Assembly (NCBI GenBank): GCA_035510455.1
Contig: DATKHB010000027.1
Coordinates: forward strand, 3,385-67,384
Source of the DNA: DATKGL01 sp035510455
Lineage (GTDB): Bacteria; Patescibacteriota; Saccharimonadia; Saccharimonadales; UBA4665
Length of the DNA: 64,000 nucleotides
Reading direction: 5' to 3'
Shown here piece after piece: positions 60,152 through 64,000 of this stretch. A program made the position numbers and the translations under genes. Positions within the stretch are counted from its first letter, which is position 1; each line of letters begins with the position of its first letter. The notes beneath the pieces are model-generated. The model did not search any database. It was not told the origin of the DNA and saw only the letters and a program-made list of their open reading frames with translations.

Positions 60152-60819
60152 AACTTATAGACACAAAGCCAGGCGAGTTAAAAGCAAAACTTGATAAATA
60201 TCTATCCCAGGATAGCAAATATAAAGCAGTTTTTGAGTATACAAAAAAGCGATTTGATGAGGCTGGACATTTACCTGCTCACAACTGGGCACACGCTTAT
60301 CGGGACACTCTTAATGCTATTGTTGTTGGCGAAGCAGAAGGTGCAGACATGGCCATTGTGCTACCAGCAATAACAATGCACGATATAGGCTTTCTGTATG
60401 GTGCTACTGGTAGGACGCACGGGGCTGTTGGTGCAGACAAACTAGCAGAGTATTTGCAGGAAGGCGGCATTGAGTACCCGCAAGACACAGTCGAAAAGAT
60501 GGCAGACTGTATCCGCACGCACAAAGGTAGTATGCACAACGAAAAACCAGAAAGCCTAGAAGCAAAAACTGTTGCTGACGCAGATTTGCTTGAAAAGTTT
60601 GGTCCGTTTGGTGTGTATCAAAATATCCGTACTTTTACCGAGTTTAACTGGCCGTTGGAACAATCACTTGAACGACAGACAGAGATTTTTACCCTTACCC
60701 TTGAGACCGAGACTGGTAAACGGCTTGCCGAACCAGGTAGACAATTTGTCGCTAACTTTTATAAAGAATTGGCCGAAGCATACGAGCCATATCAGGAGCA
60801 AAATAATGTCGGATACTGA
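60148..60819 (+). CDS. HD-domain phosphohydrolase
   Basis: This 223-residue protein has the HD signature: His in HNWAHAYRD (about 47) and the HD pair in TMHDIGFLYGATGRT (about 77), with a later Asp in TVADADLLEKFGP (about 147). HD proteins hydrolyse nucleotides or cyclic nucleotides with divalent metal. The substrate is not identifiable. It is coupled on both sides: to the AlpA-like gene by ATGA, and to the cytidine deaminase by 14 nt. Confidence 0.82.
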   Translation: MKLIDTKPGELKAKLDKYLSQDSKYKAVFEYTKKRFDEAGHLPAHNWAHAYRDTLNAIVVGEAEGADMAIVLPAITMHDIGFLYGATGRTHGAVGADKLAEYLQEGGIEYPQDTVEKMADCIRTHKGSMHNEKPESLEAKTVADADLLEKFGPFGVYQNIRTFTEFNWPLEQSLERQTEIFTLTLETETGKRLAEPGRQFVANFYKELAEAYEPYQEQNNVGY

Positions 60820-61207
60820 ACAAATCAACCAACTACTTAATGCAGCTAAGACCACACTAGACTTTGGCGATAACCAAAACCATACAGTTGCAGCCGCAGT
60901 CTTATCAGATACGGGCAAGGTTTATACTGGGTTAAACCTATTTCATTTTACAGGTGGCCCGTGTGCTGAAATAGCTGCATTGACGGCGGCAATATCTGAT
61001 GGGAGCAAGCAACTTTCAACCATAGTTGCCGTTGGTAATAACAATCGTGGTGTCCTTGCACCTTGTGGTCGCTGCCGACAGGTGCTTTTTGACTACTATC
61101 CAGCCATAAATGTAGTCATCAACCGTAATCAGAACCTGGTTTTAATACCAATTACAGATTTACTACCAGAGACATACGACTGGAACAAACAACAAGAGGC
61201 AGTATGA
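60806..61207 (+). CDS. Cytidine deaminase family protein
   Basis: This 133-residue zinc deaminase has HTVAAAVLSDTGKVYTGLNL, the CAE motif in GGPCAEIAAL (Glu as proton shuttle) and PCGRCRQ with the two zinc cysteines. It fits cytidine or blasticidin-S deaminases that act on free nucleosides. AGGAG at 60793-60797 precedes the ATG. It forms a three-gene operon with the AlpA-like and HD genes. Confidence 0.88.
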   Translation: MSDTEQINQLLNAAKTTLDFGDNQNHTVAAAVLSDTGKVYTGLNLFHFTGGPCAEIAALTAAISDGSKQLSTIVAVGNNNRGVLAPCGRCRQVLFDYYPAINVVINRNQNLVLIPITDLLPETYDWNKQQEAV

Positions 61208-61227
61208 ACACGATTGTAATTGGCTAG

Positions 61228-61716
61228 CTAAATACTGACTTGGTTGCCGTCGGCACTAAGCTGTTCATGGCCGTAGTTCTTATTTGCGTATATTAAATGT
61301 TTTACAGATACGCCACGTTGCTCTAAGGCAGGTGCTAACACTGTGCCTCTATGACATTGTTCTGGCTTGGCCTCACTACAAAGTAGGGCAATACGCTCGC
61401 CGCTTTCAGCTCTGCCTTTTAATTCGTCTTGTGTCTCGTCAAAGAGTACGTTGCCAGCTAGGCCGCCAAGATTATGCCCACGAAGCTCGTAGTTGATGTC
61501 CATACTAGCAAGGTGTCTGGCTAACTGTTCGACGTTAAAGTGTCGCCAACGACTTCGGGGCTTGGTTCGGCAGTCCACAACGGTCTGAATGTTAACGGTT
61601 TGCAGTAAGCTAATAAAAGTACAAATATCTCGGTTAGAATGGCCTATAGTCCAGATAACTGCCATGTCGGGCTGCTCTTTTGTATCAATTAGAGCGTCAC
61701 TTATCATAGAGTTCAT
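61228..61716 (-). CDS. DUF488 family protein
   Basis: This 162-residue protein carries the DUF488 pattern: IWTIGHSNRDICTFISLLQ, VVDCRTKPRSRWRHFN and LLCSEAKPEQCHR. The conserved Cys, His and Arg suggest a nucleic-acid or nucleotide-related activity, but no reaction is established. TGtTATAAT (core 61723-61728, minus strand) lies 6 nt before the ATG. A start at the later Met (61665) would fit the family's usual length. Confidence 0.8.
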   Translation of the reverse strand: MNSMISDALIDTKEQPDMAVIWTIGHSNRDICTFISLLQTVNIQTVVDCRTKPRSRWRHFNVEQLARHLASMDINYELRGHNLGGLAGNVLFDETQDELKGRAESGERIALLCSEAKPEQCHRGTVLAPALEQRGVSVKHLIYANKNYGHEQLSADGNQVSI

Positions 61717-61806
61717 GATTTAATTATAACAAAATAACAGAGGTAAAGCAATATCAATGAGACTTATAAGTAGCATTATTACAAACATCATGATAATGTT
61801 TTAGTA

Positions 61807-62025
61807 ATGGCACGAACTAGCATATTACAAAGGTTAGGCACGAACGTTCAGCAATACCGTAAGCAAGCTGGATTAACACAGGTGCAGCTAGGCAGTGCGA
61901 CTGGCTTAGATAGAGGCTATATCTCTGGTGTTGAGCGAGCGGCACGCAATCCCTCTATTAAGACCCTTGAGAAAATAGCGAAGGTTCTGAAAGTCAAAGT
62001 TTCTGATTTAACGGTAGGCTTATAG
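61807..62025 (+). CDS. XRE-family repressor-like protein
   Basis: This 72-residue protein is a single Cro/C1-type helix-turn-helix: LGTNVQQYRKQAGLTQVQLG, then SATGLDRGYISGVERAARN and PSIKTLEKIAKVLKV. It lacks a sensor domain. TAATGT with about 7 nt spacing precedes the ATG. It probably regulates island genes, for instance the divergent DUF488. Confidence 0.85.
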   Translation: MARTSILQRLGTNVQQYRKQAGLTQVQLGSATGLDRGYISGVERAARNPSIKTLEKIAKVLKVKVSDLTVGL

Positions 62026-62088
62026 CTACTAAGCTCTAATACCGAAAGAATGGCAGCTCAACTCTTAGTTGTAACGTGTCAGCTAGAC

Positions 62089-62676
62089 TTAGGGGACTAA
62101 CCACTCGCCAGTGCTGCCAGAGAAGCCGCTGCTAGGAGTAAACTGTACCTTGCTGGTGGTTATAGCGTCTGGAAGCTGGAAATTAACACAGCCTGTTGTT
62201 GATTCGCCAGGAGCTAGTGTGAAGCTACCATTACTGAAATCGGTACACTCTGAGACACTATTGTAATCATCAGTATATGACTGGTTATCAGAACCAATAA
62301 TAGTTACGTCATTATCGGCGTCATCATTGACGGCCGCTGTACCATTGTTTACGATTTTAAGCTCAACAGCAACGAAGCGTTTACCAGCATCAGGTGTAGT
62401 ATATTGGTCAGCACCGCTAGCTGGGTCAATAACCTGTTGTAACGTGACAGCATAACCCTTACTGCCGCCGATATTTTCTGTTGCTCCAACGTGGGCTGTA
62501 GCAGTAGATGAACTTGATTTGCTACTACTAGCCTTATTAGTAGTTGTCGCTGTAGTCGTAACGGTAGGTTTATTACCACCGTTAGCAATTACAGCAATGA
62601 TTATTAAAATTACTATTACACCAAAAACTGTCAGTACCTTGTGTCGGCCAAAGAAGCCTTTTTCCTTGTTGCTCAC
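62089..62676 (-). CDS. DUF4352-like exported protein
   Basis: This 195-residue protein has a cytoplasmic start, one membrane helix (LTVFGVIVILIIIAVIANGG), a Thr/Ser-rich linker and a beta-sandwich domain (FVAVELKIVNNGTAAV, TLAPGESTTGCVNFQLP) typical of DUF4352 immunoprotective-type extracellular proteins. The start is GTG after AGGAG. It is the only surface-exposed product of the island, and its function is unknown. Confidence 0.75.
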   Translation of the reverse strand: MSNKEKGFFGRHKVLTVFGVIVILIIIAVIANGGNKPTVTTTATTTNKASSSKSSSSTATAHVGATENIGGSKGYAVTLQQVIDPASGADQYTTPDAGKRFVAVELKIVNNGTAAVNDDADNDVTIIGSDNQSYTDDYNSVSECTDFSNGSFTLAPGESTTGCVNFQLPDAITTSKVQFTPSSGFSGSTGEWLVP

Positions 62677-62781
62677 TATAAACTCCTAGTTTACTTTATA
62701 TCTGTAAAGATAGCACAATAAGTAACAAAAATAAACAATTAGTTTATGTAACTATCTGTTTATAATTCTTACCCTAAGTGC

Positions 62782-63009
62782 ATGAGCACTGCACAAGAAC
62801 AAAAGTTGATGAAAGCCTTTGGCAAACGAGTTGCAGAGGTTCGTAAAAGTCGTGGCGTTACCCAACAGCAGTTGGCCGAACGGATAAGTATGAGCGTAGT
62901 GGCGATTGCTTATATTGAAACTGGCAAGCGTTGGGCAAGGCTTGGCACACTAAACAAGATTGCTAATAGCCTAAGAGTTGATGTAGCCGATTTATTTAAA
63001 GGTTTATAA
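62782..63009 (+). CDS. XRE-family repressor-like protein
   Basis: This 75-residue protein is a helix-turn-helix of the Cro/C1 type (GKRVAEVRKSRGVTQQQLAE, then MSVVAIAYIETGKRWARLGT). It is a paralogue in type of the protein at 61807-62025. TATAAT lies about 16 nt before the ATG. It is 29 nt upstream of the NUDIX gene. Confidence 0.85.
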   Translation: MSTAQEQKLMKAFGKRVAEVRKSRGVTQQQLAERISMSVVAIAYIETGKRWARLGTLNKIANSLRVDVADLFKGL

Positions 63010-63038
63010 ACTGTCTATTAGTGCAGTATCATTAGCTA

Positions 63039-63473
63039 ATGGACACTAAAATAGCTCGTATTGGTATCGGTGTATTTATTTTTAAAGACGGAAAGTTCCT
63101 TATGGGCCGTCGTAAAGGTTCGCACGGCGACGGCCATTGGAGTATACCTGGCGGCCACTTAGAGTTTGGCGAGACATTTGAGGACACTGCCAGTCGAGAG
63201 GTGCTTGAGGAAACAGGATTAGAGATAAGGAACGTGCGGTTTGGTGCTGTTACCAACGACTACTTTAAAGACGAGGGTAAGCATTACGTTACAATCTGGG
63301 TGCTTAGTGATTGGGCTAGCGGCAAAGAGCAGCTGACCGAACCCGATAAGTTTATAGAAATGCAATGGCGTGACTTTGATAATTTACCTACGCCACTATT
63401 TTTGCCCTGGCAGCAGCTACTAAGCTCACAGTTTATTGACGCTATGAAACAGGAACTTACTAACTCGCACTAA
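63039..63473 (+). CDS. NUDIX hydrolase
   Basis: This 144-residue protein has a complete Nudix box, G-x5-E-x7-REVLEETG, in the stretch from GGHLEFGETF to REVLEETGLEI (residues about 38-62). The RRKGSHGDGHWSIPGGH context resembles MTH1/NUDT15-like (d)NTP pyrophosphatases. Substrate is not certain. TATCAT (63027-63032) lies 6 nt before the ATG, so the gene is probably leaderless. Confidence 0.9.
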   Translation: MDTKIARIGIGVFIFKDGKFLMGRRKGSHGDGHWSIPGGHLEFGETFEDTASREVLEETGLEIRNVRFGAVTNDYFKDEGKHYVTIWVLSDWASGKEQLTEPDKFIEMQWRDFDNLPTPLFLPWQQLLSSQFIDAMKQELTNSH

Positions 63474-63612
63474 ACGATAGGGCAAGGTCAGGTTCGTACA
63501 GTTGTATTGCGTCGGCCAAATCGTCAATCTCATAACTCTCGAAGTTTTTAGCAGAAGTTCGCAATGTTTGTACCAGTCCCCGCCAAGCATAAGCATTATC
63601 TTCTGGTATCAT
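63460..63612 (-). CDS. Possible small protein (50 aa)
   Basis: This open frame of 50 residues (AWRGLVQTLRTSAKNFESYE, then LADAIQLYEPDLALSF) fills the gap between NUDIX and the disrupted deaminase. It overlaps the NUDIX end by 14 nt. No family or ribosome binding site is recognised, so it could be chance. Confidence 0.3.
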   Translation of the reverse strand: MIPEDNAYAWRGLVQTLRTSAKNFESYEIDDLADAIQLYEPDLALSFSAS

Positions 63613-63618
63613 TAAGCT

Positions 63619-63892
63619 ATGAACAATGAATATGAATCTTTGATAGATGCAGCAACTGAACTATCTTTGGCAAAACAGCTCACGGATGAAGCGACCAGTG
63701 GTTATGCTGGCGCAGCCTTAATTGCCGATAATGGGAAAGTTTATACCGGCAAGAGCCTGAGTGGAACTTGTGGTATTAGCTTTTGCGGTGAAGTTAATGC
63801 AGTCATGGACATGCTAAAAGAGGGTGTCACTCATATTAAAGCGATTGTCACCGTAAGTAATGTCAAGCTCCCTTTTTCTGCAACACCTTGTC
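63619..63892 (+). pseudogene. Cytidine deaminase-like gene interrupted by an insertion sequence
   Basis: The frame reads MNNEYESLIDAATELSLAKQ, VYTGKSLSGTCGISFCGE (with the catalytic Glu in CGE) and stops being homologous at SATPC, exactly before the expected GRC of the PCGRC zinc motif. From there the sequence is the edge of a transposase-bearing element, and a stop follows at 63910-63912. TATCAT (63607-63612) lies 6 nt before the ATG. It belongs to a second, more distant deaminase subgroup than the one at 60806. Confidence 0.75.
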
Positions 63893-64000
63893 TGAACTAT
63901 CTGCTTAGTTGAGCGAGGCGGCGTAAGCCGCCGGACTCATGCCCAGGCTGGTATGGATGCGCTTGGTATTGTAATAGTGGATCTGCAGAGCAATAGCTTC
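63889..64000. mobile_element. Insertion sequence end (IS3/IS481-type), truncated by window
   Basis: The edge TGTCTGAAC at 63889 follows the broken deaminase codons, and starts with TG as expected for IS3-type termini. Inside it the base composition is visibly richer in G and C (GGCGGCGTAAGCCGCC) than the neighbouring genes, a sign of recent entry. The other end lies beyond 64000, so inverted repeat and target duplication cannot be verified. Confidence 0.65.
63905..64000 (-). CDS. IS transposase, C-terminal fragment (rve integrase core)
   Basis: Only the last 31 residues are inside the window: ALQIHYYNTKRIHTSLGMSP, then AAYAASLN and a stop. The HYYN-KR-HTSLGM-P motif is diagnostic for the end of rve-type transposases of the IS3 and IS481 groups. 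Confidence 0.85.
   Translation of the reverse strand, partial: EAIALQIHYYNTKRIHTSLGMSPAAYAASLN

Larger units (their letters stand above)
55315..64000. mobile_element. Integrated element at tRNA-Asp, right end beyond the window
   Basis: From the last base of tRNA-Asp onward the gene content changes: a large serine recombinase, a gpII-type rolling-circle initiator, a SpoVG-like protein, small plasmid-like genes, an excisionase/AlpA-like regulator, two XRE repressors and nucleotide-related cargo. No core gene appears up to 64000. I find no second copy of the tRNA 3' end in the window, so the other attachment site is outside. Element type is inferred: an integrated rolling-circle plasmid or phage-like replicon. 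Confidence 0.75.

Noticed and set aside
60572..60805. N-terminal extension of the cytidine deaminase
   Set aside because: It is a different frame of the HD gene; the ATG at 60806 has a proper AGGAG and gives the family's normal length.
1..64000. UGA recoded as glycine, as in some other CPR lineages
   Set aside because: TGA ends genes at expected lengths here (for example mutM, pilM and pilO with ATGA overlaps), and conserved glycines use GGN codons.

Overview
The window looks like chromosome of a small-genome, single-membrane member of the Candidate Phyla Radiation, most probably Candidatus Saccharibacteria (TM7). This is inferred from gene content; I ran no phylogeny. Supporting points are a complete type IV pilus locus without a secretin or PilP-like lipoprotein, an rpsF-ssb-rpsR operon with efp where rplI (bL9) normally follows, many compact overlapping genes, several information-processing proteins that have lost family-typical catalytic or metal-binding residues, and a high share of genes that appear to be transcribed without a leader. 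TGA is used as an ordinary stop codon.

Positions 1-23300 are a core housekeeping region. It holds the end of dnaG, rpoD, polA, a CYTH protein, a divergent short DciA-like gene, mutM-holA, rpsT, and a remnant of the classical nrnA-truB-rpsO-pnp cluster in which the NrnA-like protein has lost its catalytic motifs and gained a long disordered tail. A 4Fe-4S-poor uracil-DNA glycosylase, RNase J, ftsK, rpsF-ssb-rpsR-efp, tlyA and a phosphoribosyltransferase follow. Positions 23300-34300 carry a Crp/Fnr-type regulator facing a PH-domain gene across a short operator region, ychF, an orphan gene, a MacB-like ABC exporter operon with a DUF5666 protein, a YbhN-like membrane protein, an MgtA-like P-type ATPase and a PDZ-less HtrA protease.

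Positions 34380-51890 form a cell-surface region. A promoter with two palindromes precedes a 46-residue membrane peptide and a secreted six-repeat propeller protein. Next come a membrane TPR-like protein and a 1214-residue extracellular protein with the same type of repeat. Then follows the pilus machine: pilM-pilN-pilO-small protein-pilB-pilT-pilC-major pilin-terminator-pilD and four minor prepilins (PilE/FimT-, PilV-, PilW- and PilX-like). The layout suggests that the repeat proteins may serve adhesion together with the pili.

Positions 51890-55314 return to core genes: xerC, ndk, tRNA-Arg(CCU), a PH-domain membrane protein, a parvulin-type foldase and tRNA-Asp(GUC). From the 3' end of tRNA-Asp to the end of the window lies an accessory island that starts with a large serine recombinase reading into the tRNA gene. 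It continues with a gpII/gpX-type rolling-circle initiator, a SpoVG-like protein, small plasmid-like genes, an AlpA-like regulator, an HD hydrolase plus cytidine deaminase operon, DUF488, two XRE repressors, a DUF4352 protein, a NUDIX hydrolase and a second deaminase-like gene cut by an IS3/IS481-type insertion sequence. I read it as an integrated rolling-circle replicon whose cargo is biased to nucleotide metabolism; the far end lies outside the window.

The most striking genome-wide signal is a promoter pattern TGnTAnnnT placed 6-9 nt before an ATG or GTG on both strands, which implies extensive leaderless transcription in both core and island.
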